A model generated the notes under the pieces. The model ran no database searches. It saw only the letters and a program-made list of their open reading frames with translations, and was not told the origin of the DNA. Source: JANNVK01 sp031430435 (GTDB taxonomy: Bacteria; Acidobacteriota; Blastocatellia; Pyrinomonadales; Pyrinomonadaceae). From it: 64,000 nt of DNA. Below, piece by piece: positions 8,479 to 17,438 of this stretch. The DNA lies in NCBI GenBank assembly GCA_031430435.1, contig JANPBM010000056.1, positions 49,647 through 113,646 on the forward strand. The letters are read 5' to 3'. Each line of letters begins with the position of its first letter. Position 1 is the stretch's first letter. The translations under genes were made by a program, and so were the position numbers.

Positions 8479-9186
8479 ATGTTTGGTTACAAAGACGAAG
8501 AACCCGAGTTTGGCGTGATTAGCGCGGAAGACGACGAAAATATCGAAGTTCAAAAAATCAGCCGAGAATCACGGCGCAATATATTTTCGGAAAGTCTGTT
8601 ACTTTTCCGCGATTTAATTTTGGTTTTGGCGGTATTCATTTTATTCGGCGTGTTTATCGCTCAACCTGTGGTTGTCGAAGGAACTTCGATGGATCCGAAT
8701 TTGCACGAAGGCGAGCGTTTGCTGGTTGATAAATTGATTTATTACAAATTTCAAAGTTTCGGATTCGGACACCTTGAACGCGGCGATATTGTCGTTTTTT
8801 GGTATCCGAAAAATCCGGAGCTGAGTTATGTCAAGCGAATTATCGGTTTGCCGGGCGAATCGGTTGAACTGCGCAACGGAAAAGTTTTGATCGACGGACG
8901 CGAAATGAGCGAACCTTATTTGAGTCCGACCAACAATCAAGGCATGGCGAATCTGCCGTTTACGCCGATCGAACAACATCATTATTTTGTGATGGGCGAC
9001 AACCGCGACAATTCGTCCGATTCGAGAATCTGGGGACTTGTTCCCGAAAAATATATTTACGGCAAAGTGTTTTTCAGATATTGGTCGCCTACGCAAGCGG
9101 GTTTTATTTCGAACGGCGAACCGCAGTTGAACGTGGTTAATCCGAACGATGCGGGCGTAACGGAGAACCCGATTCCGAACGAATAG
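8479..9186 (+). CDS. lepB: Signal peptidase I
   Basis: Removes signal peptides from exported proteins at the outer face of the inner membrane. In the 235 residues, a cytoplasmic N-terminus is followed by one membrane segment (about 42-64). The Ser of the Ser-Lys dyad sits in EGTSMDPNLHEG (residue 70) and the general-base Lys in SYVKRIIGLPGE. Box E reads FVMGDNRDNSSDSR. All S26 boxes are intact. It ends 3 bases before carA, which suggests cotranscription. Confidence 0.95.
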   Translation: MFGYKDEEPEFGVISAEDDENIEVQKISRESRRNIFSESLLLFRDLILVLAVFILFGVFIAQPVVVEGTSMDPNLHEGERLLVDKLIYYKFQSFGFGHLERGDIVVFWYPKNPELSYVKRIIGLPGESVELRNGKVLIDGREMSEPYLSPTNNQGMANLPFTPIEQHHYFVMGDNRDNSSDSRIWGLVPEKYIYGKVFFRYWSPTQAGFISNGEPQLNVVNPNDAGVTENPIPNE

Positions 9187-9189
9187 AAA

Positions 9190-10293
9190 ATGAATCTTTC
9201 AAAACAAGCAATTTTGGTTCTCGAAGACGGTCGAGTTTTTCGCGGAAAAGCGTTTGGCGCAGAAGGCGAAGCGTTTGGTGAAATGGTTTTTAATACGTCG
9301 ATGTCGGGTTATCAGGAAATCCTCACCGATCCGAGTTACGCCGGACAAATTGTTTGTATGACGTATCCGCTGATTGGAAATTACGGTACAAATTCCGCCG
9401 ATTGCGAATCGAACAGACCTTGGGCAGAAGGTTTTGTCGTCAAAGAAGCAAGTCGCATTGCCTCGAATTTTCGCTCGCAAGAAACACTCGATTCATATTT
9501 GAAGCGGAACAATATCGTCGGCATCGAAAGCCTTGACACACGAGCTTTGGTGCGACATATTCGCAATAAAGGAGCGATGCGAGTGGTTATTTCGACCGTT
9601 GATTCAAGCGAAGAAAGTTTGCTCGAAAAAGTAAAATCATCGCCCGAAATGACCAACCGTAATCTTGCCGACAAAGTTTCAACCGATAAAATCTATGAAT
9701 TTCCCGCCGCTTCCGTCGAAAAGTTCCACGTTGTTTGTTATGATTTCGGCGTAAAAACAAATTCGTTGCGAGAGTTCGCCAAACTCGGTTGTCGGCTGAC
9801 GGTGGTGCCTGCCGCAACTTCTGCCGAAGACGTTTTGAACTTGCGTCCGACCGGCGTTTTTCTTTCAAACGGTCCCGGCGATCCGAGTTCGATGAAATCC
9901 GTTATTGAGGAAATAAAACAACTGACAATGTCAAATGTGCCGATGTTCGGCATTTGTCTCGGTCATCAATTACTTAGTTTGAGCTTTGGCGGAACGACTT
10001 ATAAAATGCTTTTCGGGCATCGCGGCGGCAATCAGCCAATCAAAGATTTATCAAACGGAAAAGTTGAAATCACTTCGCATAATCACGGCTTCGCGGTCGA
10101 AAAATCAAGTTTGCCGAACGATGTTGAAATTACACACCTCAATTTGAACGATGAAACCGTGGCGGGAATCAAACACAAAACAAAACCGATTTTCAGCGTT
10201 CAATATCATCCCGAAGCCTCGCCCGGACCGAACGACGCAAAGTATCATTTCAATAAATTTATCGAGCTGATGAAAGGCGAAGAGCGAAAGTAA
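9190..10293 (+). CDS. carA: Carbamoyl-phosphate synthase small (glutaminase) subunit
   Basis: Hydrolyses glutamine and passes ammonia to CarB for carbamoyl phosphate, the precursor of arginine and pyrimidines. 367 residues, with an N-terminal CarA domain (GEMVFNTSMSGYQEILTDPSYAGQ) and a class I glutaminase domain. The nucleophile Cys is in FGICLGHQLLS and the His/Glu pair in VQYHPEASPGP. The large subunit gene carB is not adjacent; the next gene is on the other strand. Arginine genes elsewhere in the window (argH, argG, argC, argR) use its product. Confidence 0.96.
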   Translation: MNLSKQAILVLEDGRVFRGKAFGAEGEAFGEMVFNTSMSGYQEILTDPSYAGQIVCMTYPLIGNYGTNSADCESNRPWAEGFVVKEASRIASNFRSQETLDSYLKRNNIVGIESLDTRALVRHIRNKGAMRVVISTVDSSEESLLEKVKSSPEMTNRNLADKVSTDKIYEFPAASVEKFHVVCYDFGVKTNSLREFAKLGCRLTVVPAATSAEDVLNLRPTGVFLSNGPGDPSSMKSVIEEIKQLTMSNVPMFGICLGHQLLSLSFGGTTYKMLFGHRGGNQPIKDLSNGKVEITSHNHGFAVEKSSLPNDVEITHLNLNDETVAGIKHKTKPIFSVQYHPEASPGPNDAKYHFNKFIELMKGEERK

Positions 10294-10328
10294 TATTTCA
10301 CATAAATTAAACCGATAATTTTCGGCAA

Positions 10329-11519
10329 TTATTTACTTTTTACTTGTTCAGCCGTTTCTTCTTCGAGCAAGTCGGCGACAATTCCTTTGCTGCCGAGATG
10401 TTCGCGGATGTTTTTATAGATTACAGCCGCCACGGCAACTAACGGAATCGAAAGAAAAACGCCCGGAATTCCCGCAATCTGTTCGCCCGCCAAAACCGAC
10501 AAAATAATTGCTAACGGATGCAGATGAATTCCTTCGCGGACAATTCGCGGATAAGTTACATAATCGTGAATAATCCGCAATACGCCGAGAAAAATTGCGA
10601 CCGAAATCGCCTGCGTCGGCGAATAAAAAGCCGACACCGTAACCGCAGTAACGCCGATAATTAGCGGACCGATAAGCGGAATAAACTCTAATACGCCGGC
10701 AAGAATTCCAAGCAAAAGTGTATAATTTACGCCCAAAACATAAAATCCGACGGTGCAAATTGTGCCGATTAGAAAGCACGAAATAAGTTGCGCTCGCGTA
10801 TATGCGGCAAGGGTTGTATTCAAATCTTCGAGCAAAGATTCGCCGCGTCCGCGCCAACGTCCCGACGGCAACATTCGCAAAAGCGAGTCACGAAATTCGT
10901 TGACATCTTTCAAAAAGAAAAACGCCAAAATCGGAATCAGAAAAAACCACGGCGAAATAGTCAGAATGTTTATCGCCAAACCGCCGGCAATACTCGTGAT
11001 TTTTCCGCCGACTTCGGGAATCATTTCGCCGATTTTTTTGTTGATGTCGGATTGTACTTGTTCCGGAATTTGATAGTTTCCGTACTTTTCGTTGAGCAAT
11101 TCTATTTGCGTTTTCAGTTTTTCGGAATAACTCGGCAAATTTCCCGCAAATTCTTTGGCTTGTTCGATTAAACGCGGCGCCAGATACGAAATCGCCAACC
11201 CGACAAACGTAAAGACAATCAAATAAGCAATGACAATCGCAATGCTTCGCGGCATAAATCGTTCGAGCTGACGTTCCTTAAACGGTTTCCGAATCAAACG
11301 AACCAGCGGATTGAGCAAATAGGCGAAAAATATCGACAAAATTAAAAGGAACGCCAAACTCGTCAGTGATGCGATGATTCCGCTCGCAAAACCCCAAATT
11401 GACCAAATAAACAGGACAATAATTACCGTTCGCACAACCGAAGTTGCACTTGGTCCGGATGCATCGAGATTTGATTTTCGGGCAGTTTCTTTGTTGGGTT
11501 TTTCAGTTTTTTCGCTCAT
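10329..11519 (-). CDS. AI-2E family (PerM-type) membrane permease
   Basis: 396 residues. About seven or eight hydrophobic segments surround a hydrophilic periplasmic/cytoplasmic loop (KLKTQIELLNEKYGNY). The family signature LGVNYTLLLGILAGVLEFIPLIGP is present, here in the reading GVLEFIPLIGPLIIG. The family includes TqsA-like autoinducer-2 exporters and Na+/H+ antiporters, so the substrate cannot be read from sequence. Both tails are Lys/Glu-rich. Confidence 0.9.
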   Translation of the reverse strand: MSEKTEKPNKETARKSNLDASGPSATSVVRTVIIVLFIWSIWGFASGIIASLTSLAFLLILSIFFAYLLNPLVRLIRKPFKERQLERFMPRSIAIVIAYLIVFTFVGLAISYLAPRLIEQAKEFAGNLPSYSEKLKTQIELLNEKYGNYQIPEQVQSDINKKIGEMIPEVGGKITSIAGGLAINILTISPWFFLIPILAFFFLKDVNEFRDSLLRMLPSGRWRGRGESLLEDLNTTLAAYTRAQLISCFLIGTICTVGFYVLGVNYTLLLGILAGVLEFIPLIGPLIIGVTAVTVSAFYSPTQAISVAIFLGVLRIIHDYVTYPRIVREGIHLHPLAIILSVLAGEQIAGIPGVFLSIPLVAVAAVIYKNIREHLGSKGIVADLLEEETAEQVKSK

Positions 11520-11564
11520 AAAAGTTCTTTGATAATAAGTAATTTCGTCATTATTTACAACGTT

Positions 11565-12512
11565 TTATTCCGGTAATTCGTTCAAATTGCCGTATTTATT
11601 TACAATTTGCCTGTGCTTTCGGTTTCTGTTCCAACTGAAAATTTTGTGCGGAACGGCTAATCGAACCAACATTTCGGCGATTTGTAAATTTGATGCGGCA
11701 CCGCGTAAATTATTACGCATCAATGAAAATGCTCCGATTTTATCGCCGCGACGGATATAATCCGCGGTGGCGTTAAATCGTAATTCGGTTTGAATTTTGT
11801 CTAAATCCGCGCGGCTGATTTTCAGGTCATCGCACACTCTGTTTTGGGCTTCAATCCATTCTTGCAACATCAACGGAAAATCTCCGCTGACGTTCCAACC
11901 GTGTTGCCGCCACGCCGAAAGTATGTTTGAATCCAACGCAAACTCGCCGTCGGTACTTAGTTTAAGGTAAAGTTCATAGTCTTCGAGTCGCGCATTTTCA
12001 TTCCATTTTCGGCGTTCCAACGTCGTTCGGCGATAAACCACGCTTGCGCTTGCCGGCACAATTCCGCGCAAAAGCATCGGCAAAATGTCTTTGTCGGGAT
12101 AGTTTGTCCAATCGCTTGTGCAATCAATAATCGCATCGTTTTCATCAATCAAATATGAATGCCCGAACGCCAAAAGAGCCTTGTTTCGTTGATTCAGCAA
12201 TCCGATTCGGCTTTCCAAAAATGTCGGCAACCACACGTCATCGGACGAAATATAAGCGAAAAACTCATCTTTCGACAGACTGAAACCTTGATTGAGCGTT
12301 GCGCAAAGTCCGCGATTTTCCCGCACAATCAATTCAGAATCGAACGGACAATCAGTCAAAATACGTTCGATTATGTTTACCGAATCATCGTTTGAACCAT
12401 CGTCAATCACAAACAATTTTGTCGGCGGCAAAGTTTGTTTGAAGACAGAACGCAACGTTCGCTCGACAAAAGGCGCGTGATTATATGATGGAATTAAAAC
12501 GGAAACCGGCAT
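11565..12512 (-). CDS. Family 2 glycosyltransferase
   Basis: 315 residues with a GT-A nucleotide-sugar domain: SVLIPSYNHAPFVERTL at the N-terminus, VIDDGSNDDS for the UDP-binding Asp, and YISSDDVW as the DXD-type metal site. No membrane segments are evident, so it is a cytosolic or peripheral enzyme, probably for surface glycan or protein glycosylation. The acceptor is unknown. It stands alone, 46 bases from the permease stop region, on the same strand. Confidence 0.9.
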   Translation of the reverse strand: MPVSVLIPSYNHAPFVERTLRSVFKQTLPPTKLFVIDDGSNDDSVNIIERILTDCPFDSELIVRENRGLCATLNQGFSLSKDEFFAYISSDDVWLPTFLESRIGLLNQRNKALLAFGHSYLIDENDAIIDCTSDWTNYPDKDILPMLLRGIVPASASVVYRRTTLERRKWNENARLEDYELYLKLSTDGEFALDSNILSAWRQHGWNVSGDFPLMLQEWIEAQNRVCDDLKISRADLDKIQTELRFNATADYIRRGDKIGAFSLMRNNLRGAASNLQIAEMLVRLAVPHKIFSWNRNRKHRQIVNKYGNLNELPE

Positions 12513-13006
12513 TTGAATTGATTATAAATTATTTCCAAAATTTAACCACAAAGTTTGACAAAGAAACTGCGAAGGGAAAATAAACCGGGCTTTTTGAGCA
12601 GTTTGAATTTTTCCTGATTTTCCGCCGATTTTAACGCGGTCACCTTTCAGTTTTTACGCTAAATTCGGGTGTCTCAATTTCCGGTAATGTTGGAAAACTC
12701 GGCTTTATGTCCAAATTTTCTCGGTTGTTTGCCGAGTGCTTCAATTAACTTTTTCGGCGTTTTACGGGCGACAGAAAGACAGCAAAAATCAATTTTAAAA
12801 TTCGGCGGAAACTAACGAATTTCGTAAACAGCATCATTTTTGACAAAAAAAACTGTTTCCGAAAGATTATTTTCGAGTGCGATTTTTTTTTTCTCAAATC
12901 GGCACCAAACTAATCTCCCGACAGGCAAATTACCGCCGAATTTTTGCCGAAAATATGTTTGGTAAATTCGTCAATTCGGTAAATTGTCAGTTTTATATGA
13001 AATAAT
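12513..13006. other. Gene-free AT-rich interval
   Basis: About 490 bases with no supported gene. The only feature I can point to is ACCACAAAG..GACAAAG near 12543-12565, which is weakly like the TTCACCAC repeat ends seen at 28.3 and 40.4 kb but too degenerate to call. No tRNA or riboswitch consensus was recognised. Confidence 0.5.
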
Positions 13007-13034
13007 AAAGGCGACTTTAATAAGCCGCCTTTTA
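13007..13034 (-). terminator. Terminator of the sulP-carbonic anhydrase operon
   Basis: AAAGGCG (13007-13013) pairs with CGCCTTT (13026-13032), with an inner CTT/AAG extension and a TAAT loop. T-rich sequence lies on both sides. It is 29 bases beyond the carbonic anhydrase stop. Confidence 0.75.
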
Positions 13035-13062
13035 CTGGCTGTAACACTGACTTTTATTGCTT

Positions 13063-13761
13063 TTAAGCCGTAACTACGGTTGAGTTTTCCGGATTAACGT
13101 CAAGATAAAAATGCTTGATTCCGCCGAGCATCAGGGTTTCTTCCATAAAATCAACCTCGCCTGTTTGAACGTTGTAAACAGCGCCGATCAAGGCGATTTC
13201 ATTTTTTTCAATCATTTCGCGCAAAACCACACTTTGCTCGATGATGGCTTCAACACTTCTTTTTACTTGGATTCTCGCAACTTTCTCAACGAATTCGGCG
13301 TTTCCCGAATTTCTGTTTTCTTTTGTTGTTCGTTCAAAATAAATTGAAGGTTGAATTTTGTTCAGTAAAGTTGAAAGATTTCCCATCTGCACGTTATCGC
13401 ACGCACCTTTTACGGCACCGCATTTTGTATGACCGAGGACGACAACGATTTTTGAACCTGCGGCTTTACAGGCAAATTCCATACTGCCCAGAATATCGTT
13501 ATTCACAACAGCTCCCGCAATTCTGATACTGAAAACATCGCCCAAACCTTGGTCAAAAACTAATTCCGCCGATGTTCGGCTGTCTATGCAACTTAGAATT
13601 GTGGCGAACGGAAATTGTCCTTCGCTTGTTTCGTTTACTTGCTGAAGCAAATTTCGGTTTGATTTTAAGTTATTCAAAAAACGGTAATTTCCTTCACGCA
13701 AAAATTGTAATGCTCTTTCAGGGGTAACGGTCGCTTGGGTTTCTTTTGTATGTGCTTTCAT
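13063..13761 (-). CDS. Beta-class carbonic anhydrase
   Basis: Interconverts CO2 and bicarbonate in the cytosol. 232 residues with all zinc-site residues: Cys and Asp-Arg pair in SCIDSRTSAE, and His and Cys in VLGHTKCGAVKG. The core GDVFSIRIAGAV is typical of the clade that includes CanA/CynT-like enzymes. Its start codon overlaps the stop of the upstream SulP gene (TAATG), so translation is coupled. Pairing with a SulP transporter suggests that imported bicarbonate is equilibrated or supplied to carboxylases. Confidence 0.93.
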   Translation of the reverse strand: MKAHTKETQATVTPERALQFLREGNYRFLNNLKSNRNLLQQVNETSEGQFPFATILSCIDSRTSAELVFDQGLGDVFSIRIAGAVVNNDILGSMEFACKAAGSKIVVVLGHTKCGAVKGACDNVQMGNLSTLLNKIQPSIYFERTTKENRNSGNAEFVEKVARIQVKRSVEAIIEQSVVLREMIEKNEIALIGAVYNVQTGEVDFMEETLMLGGIKHFYLDVNPENSTVVTA

Positions 13762-15437
13762 TATGCTTTAATCTCCTTTTGTTTGCCTGTTAATGTTTCA
13801 AGCAGTTCTTTGTGTTTTCTTCGTGATTTATTTGAATCCGTTTCATCGTCAACGTATGTAAATTGGTTACTTAATGTGTTGTCAATTTTGTAGCTTTCTT
13901 TGAATCCGACCAATTCAAGTCTGATTTCTTTCTCGGTTGCTTTGATGTCTTTAAATTCTCTGATTAATTCCAAAACATCGTGATCGATATAAACAGTTTC
14001 GGATGCGTCAACAATCACATAGCTTTCTCTAGGCAGATTTTCTAACGTCAATTTGATAGCGGCTTTATTTAAAAATGAGACTTCTTGAGCCAAATTTATA
14101 TGAATAACTTCACCTTGTTTACGTTCTTGCTGAACGAAAAAATAAGGACTTTTCAAGTTTTCACGCAAGATAAAGAATATACTGACTGCCAGACCTAAGC
14201 CGACTCCGATTAATAAATCCGTAAAAACAATTCCGAGAATCGTAACGATAAAAGGAATAAATTGATAAAGTCCGTTTGACCACCATTTTATGAAAAGTGC
14301 AGGTTTGGCAAGTTTGTAACCTGTTAAAATTAAAATTGAAGCTAAAACTGCAAGCGGAATTTTATTAAGCAAAAACGGAATTGAAACGGCACAAACCAAT
14401 AAAACAACGCCGTGTGTGATTGCCGAAAGTTTTGTTTTGGCGTTTGCATTAACATTTGCGGATGAACGCACAATAACCGAAGTCATCGGCAAACCGCCTA
14501 AAAAGCCACTCAGAATGTTTCCTATTCCTTGAGCTTTTAACTCGCGGTTGGTCGGTGAATATCGCCGTAACGGGTCGAGTCTGTCAACGGCTTCTAAACA
14601 CAAAAGTGTTTCAATTGAAGCCACAATGGCAATTGTCATACCAACTATCCAAACCTTTTTGTTAAGAAATCCGCTGAAATCAGGCAAACTTATCAAATTC
14701 GGAATATCACTTAAACTATTGACCAACGGCAATCCGACAAGATGTTCTTTTCCGATTGCCAGCACCGGAAACGACGAGATAAAAATTTCGTTCAAAACCA
14801 CTGCAATCACAACGGCAACTAACGCGCTCGGAATTGCTTTAAAGTTTTTTACGAACGGGATTTTGTCCCAACTTAATATAATTGCGACCGAAACAATTGA
14901 AATTACGATTGCTCCAAGCGTAATAAACTCAAGCGATTGGGCGAAATCGGAAAAAGTGTTTCCGCCTGTCGGATCGGTAAAAGATTCATTGCCTTCGTAA
15001 TCTTTGTCAAAACCGACGGCGTGCGGAATTTGCTTTAAAATAATAATAATTCCGATGCCCGCAAGCATTCCTTCGATTACATTCGACGGTAAATAATTGG
15101 CAATGCTTCCTGCTTTCAGAAAACCCAGTATCAACTGAAAAATTCCGGCAATAATGACGGCGCAGAGAAATATGTTAAAAGCCCCTAAATCTGTAATTGC
15201 GACCAGCACAATCGCGGCTAAACCTGCCGCCGGACCGCTCACACTGAGTTGAGATTTACTGATAATTCCAATAACAATTCCGCCGATAATTCCGGCGACA
15301 ATTCCGGAAAACAAAGGTGCTCCGGAAGCAAGTGCAATTCCTAAACAAAGTGGAAGTGCAACAAAAAATACGACTAAACCGGCGGCTAAATCACCGCCGA
15401 CGTTTGAAAATATGGTAGTTTCCGATTTATTACTCAA
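13761..15437 (-). CDS. SulP family anion (probably bicarbonate) transporter with STAS domain
   Basis: 558 residues. About ten to twelve hydrophobic segments form the SulP transport domain, including the GDLAAGLVVFFVALPLCLGI start and the SVSGPAAGLAA motif. A C-terminal STAS domain follows (about 440-530; SYVIVDASETVYIDHDVLEL). The start is TTG at 15437, chosen because AAGGAG lies 10 bases upstream (15448-15453). SulP proteins carry sulfate, bicarbonate or other anions; coupling to carbonic anhydrase favours bicarbonate (BicA-like), an inference. The leader carries a predicted Mn2+ riboswitch and terminator. Confidence 0.9.
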   Translation of the reverse strand: MSNKSETTIFSNVGGDLAAGLVVFFVALPLCLGIALASGAPLFSGIVAGIIGGIVIGIISKSQLSVSGPAAGLAAIVLVAITDLGAFNIFLCAVIIAGIFQLILGFLKAGSIANYLPSNVIEGMLAGIGIIIILKQIPHAVGFDKDYEGNESFTDPTGGNTFSDFAQSLEFITLGAIVISIVSVAIILSWDKIPFVKNFKAIPSALVAVVIAVVLNEIFISSFPVLAIGKEHLVGLPLVNSLSDIPNLISLPDFSGFLNKKVWIVGMTIAIVASIETLLCLEAVDRLDPLRRYSPTNRELKAQGIGNILSGFLGGLPMTSVIVRSSANVNANAKTKLSAITHGVVLLVCAVSIPFLLNKIPLAVLASILILTGYKLAKPALFIKWWSNGLYQFIPFIVTILGIVFTDLLIGVGLGLAVSIFFILRENLKSPYFFVQQERKQGEVIHINLAQEVSFLNKAAIKLTLENLPRESYVIVDASETVYIDHDVLELIREFKDIKATEKEIRLELVGFKESYKIDNTLSNQFTYVDDETDSNKSRRKHKELLETLTGKQKEIKA

Positions 15438-15543
15438 TTATAAATATCTCCTTGTTATTACTGCTTATTGGAAATTATGAAAAACCGGCGAAAAAATACT
15501 CGCATTTTCAGATCTCATAATTTTTTGGCGCGCAAAAAGAAAA

Positions 15544-15596
15544 AAGACTTTTCGCAGAAATTGTCCTTATAAAAGGCAGAATCTGCGAAAAGTCTT
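15544..15596 (-). terminator. Riboswitch-controlled terminator in the sulP leader
   Basis: Perfect 15-bp inverted repeat: AAGACTTTTCGCAGA at 15544-15558 pairs with 15582-15596. The loop holds an inner CCTT/AAGG pairing. On the minus strand it is followed by TTTTTTCTTTTT. Its 5' arm contains CUUUUCGC, the same bases needed for helix P1 of the upstream aptamer, so aptamer and terminator are mutually exclusive. Confidence 0.85.
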
Positions 15597-15681
15597 GATA
15601 TTTTCTTGATGCACCGAGTTGCGTTTTACAACCGTATTGACGTTTACATCAAACCTCTTGGGTAATCTACTCCCCTTTCAC
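15585..15681 (-). ncRNA. yybP-ykoY (Mn2+-sensing) riboswitch aptamer
   Basis: Read on the minus strand, the 97-nt element starts GUGAAAGGGGAGUAG and contains GUCAAUACGG. It also has ACUCGGUGC and ends AUCAAGACUUUUCGC. These match the yybP-ykoY hallmarks: GGGGAGUAG just inside P1, the GUCAAuACGG segment, and a CAAGAC strand before P1 closes. P1 pairs GUGAAAGG with CUUUUCGC (8 bp). A further helix pairs UUGAUGU with GCAUCAA. The class binds Mn2+ and usually controls Mn exporters. Mn2+ binding should hold P1 together and prevent the terminator, an ON switch. Confidence 0.8.
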
Positions 15682-15690
15682 ACTTTTATA

Positions 15691-15719
15691 AAGATAACTA
15701 AACATTATTTTTATGTCAA
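15691..15719 (-). promoter_or_regulatory. Sigma70 promoter for the riboswitch-sulP-carbonic anhydrase transcript
   Basis: Minus strand: TTGACA (15714-15719), a 17-base spacer, and TATCTT (15691-15696). The predicted start is a few bases before the riboswitch P1, so the leader would begin almost exactly with the aptamer. Confidence 0.8.
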
Positions 15720-16056
15720 GATTGTAAACTTAACTTTATGTTAAACTCGGCTCTGAAAATCGTCGAAAAGAAAATGCGGTTCAGTTGCAAAGTCGATCAT
15801 ATTGGCAATCGGCAATGCTTTTTCATTCTGAAAACTTTCATTTATTTTTTTTCATCTTCGTGATTATGCGCATTTAAATTCGGCATCGGCGTATTTTCAG
15901 ATTGAATAACCCTCATTATTTTCAAACCGACAAAACTTTATTTTTTAATCGAGTATAAGTTTTTCTTTTTCAATCCGAAAGAGTTATAAGAAATAGTTTG
16001 CCCGAAAACGCATTTCCTTTTGCGTTTTTTTCTTTAGCTTGTTATTTTCATAAAAC
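15720..16056. other. Divergent intergenic region with a terminator-like hairpin before lysC
   Basis: No gene seen. AAAACGCA (16005-16012) pairs with TGCGTTTT (16021-16028) around TTTCCTTT and runs into more T's, ending about 25 bases before the lysC start. It could be an attenuator in the lysC leader or the end of a short upstream transcript. The lysine riboswitch consensus was looked for and not found. Confidence 0.45.
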
Positions 16057-17433
16057 GTGAATGATAGAAAAATACCGACTGTAATGAAATTTGGCGGAAC
16101 TTCGGTGCAAGATGCCGAAGCCTTTGAGCGGGTGGCGAAAATTGTTGCCGCGCAGACTTCGCCCGTGGTGGTAACTTCGGCAATGAGCAAGGTTACGGAC
16201 GCTTTGCTGGGTGCGTTTGAACTCGCCAAAAAAGATGAGTATCAACAAGGTTTTGATTCGTTGCAACCTCATTTCGAGCGACACCGCGAAGTTGCGAAAA
16301 CGCTTTTAACGGACGAACAACAGGCGAAATTTTCCGATGAACTAGAGAAATCCAAACTCGAATTATCCGACATTTTACAGCGAGTTACGCGCCGTTCTCT
16401 GCCGTTGCAATTGCTCAAAGACGTGGTTGTTTCCTACGGCGAACAGCTTTCAAGTCATTTATTGGCAGAGGTTTGCAAAGCAAAAGGATTAAACGCGCGG
16501 CACGCCGATTCACGCCGTTTAATTGTTACGGACGACGAACACGGCTCGGCAACCCCGATTTGGAACGAAACCGAAAAACTTATTCAACTCGAACTTCAGC
16601 CGCTGATTGACGCGGGCGAAATTCCCGTCATGGGCGGATTTATTGCGGCAAGCCGAAGCGGTGAAACGACTACGCTCGGTCGCGGCGGAAGCGATTATTC
16701 GGCGGCGTTGGTCGGAGCAAGTTTGCGGGCAAGCGTCATTCAAATTTGGACGGATGTGACCGGTGTTTTGACGACCGATCCGCGAATCGTTCCCGAAGCC
16801 AAAACTTTGTCGGTTTTAAGCTACGAAGAAGCCTCGGAACTCGCGTATTTCGGCGCTAAAGTGTTGCATCCGAAGACGATACAGCCGGCAGTCGATTTTT
16901 CGATTCCGGTGCGCGTGTGCAATTCGCATCAACCGCGCGAAGCCGGCACGATGATTTTGGCGGAAAGCGGAGTTTCGACAAATAAAATTAAATCGATTGC
17001 GTATAAAAAAGGCATTACGATTTTGCGAATTTCATCGGCGAGAATGTTGGGAAGCTATGGTTTTATGTCGGCAATTTTCCAGATTTTTGAACGACATCGC
17101 ACGGTCATCGACGTGATTTCCACCTCCGAAGTTTCGCTTGCTTTGACGATTGACAACGCTGATTCGCTTGAGCAAGTGGTGAAGGATTTAGAGCGGCTCG
17201 GAAAAGTGGAAATCGAAGCGAACAATGCAGTTATCTGTATTGTCGGCGAAGGTTTGCGAACAACGTCGGGCTTGGCTTCAAAGATTTTTTCGACCATTAA
17301 AAACGTAAATATCTCGCTGATTTCGCACGGCGCGTCAAGCGTCAATTTGACTTTCGTGGTCAAAGAAGCCGAAGTTGCAAATGTCGTAAAAAGTTTGCAC
17401 GCCGAATTTTTTCCGGTCGAAGCCGCCGATTAA
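16057..17433 (+). CDS. lysC: Aspartate kinase
   Basis: Phosphorylates aspartate, the first step toward lysine, threonine and methionine. 458 residues: the kinase domain starts VMKFGGTSVQDAEAF and includes the RGGSDYSAALVG nucleotide/aspartate segment and the WTDVTGVLTTDPR motif. Two ACT regulatory domains follow (about 310-455), as in monofunctional LysC-type enzymes that are usually feedback-inhibited. The start is GTG at 16057; an in-frame ATG at 16084 would cut into the conserved first strand. It is followed after 5 bases by mtnC. Confidence 0.94.
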   Translation: MNDRKIPTVMKFGGTSVQDAEAFERVAKIVAAQTSPVVVTSAMSKVTDALLGAFELAKKDEYQQGFDSLQPHFERHREVAKTLLTDEQQAKFSDELEKSKLELSDILQRVTRRSLPLQLLKDVVVSYGEQLSSHLLAEVCKAKGLNARHADSRRLIVTDDEHGSATPIWNETEKLIQLELQPLIDAGEIPVMGGFIAASRSGETTTLGRGGSDYSAALVGASLRASVIQIWTDVTGVLTTDPRIVPEAKTLSVLSYEEASELAYFGAKVLHPKTIQPAVDFSIPVRVCNSHQPREAGTMILAESGVSTNKIKSIAYKKGITILRISSARMLGSYGFMSAIFQIFERHRTVIDVISTSEVSLALTIDNADSLEQVVKDLERLGKVEIEANNAVICIVGEGLRTTSGLASKIFSTIKNVNISLISHGASSVNLTFVVKEAEVANVVKSLHAEFFPVEAAD

Positions 17434-17438
17434 ACTTT

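Noticed and set aside
12540..12575. Degenerate ACCACAAAG repeat end
   Set aside because: Too short and diverged, with no inverted partner nearby.
13761..15437. Sulfate permease as the function of the SulP gene
   Set aside because: Possible for the family, but coupling to carbonic anhydrase and absence of sulfate-assimilation genes make bicarbonate the better reading.
15720..16056. Lysine riboswitch ahead of lysC
   Set aside because: The conserved core segments of that class are not visible; only a hairpin with T's is present.
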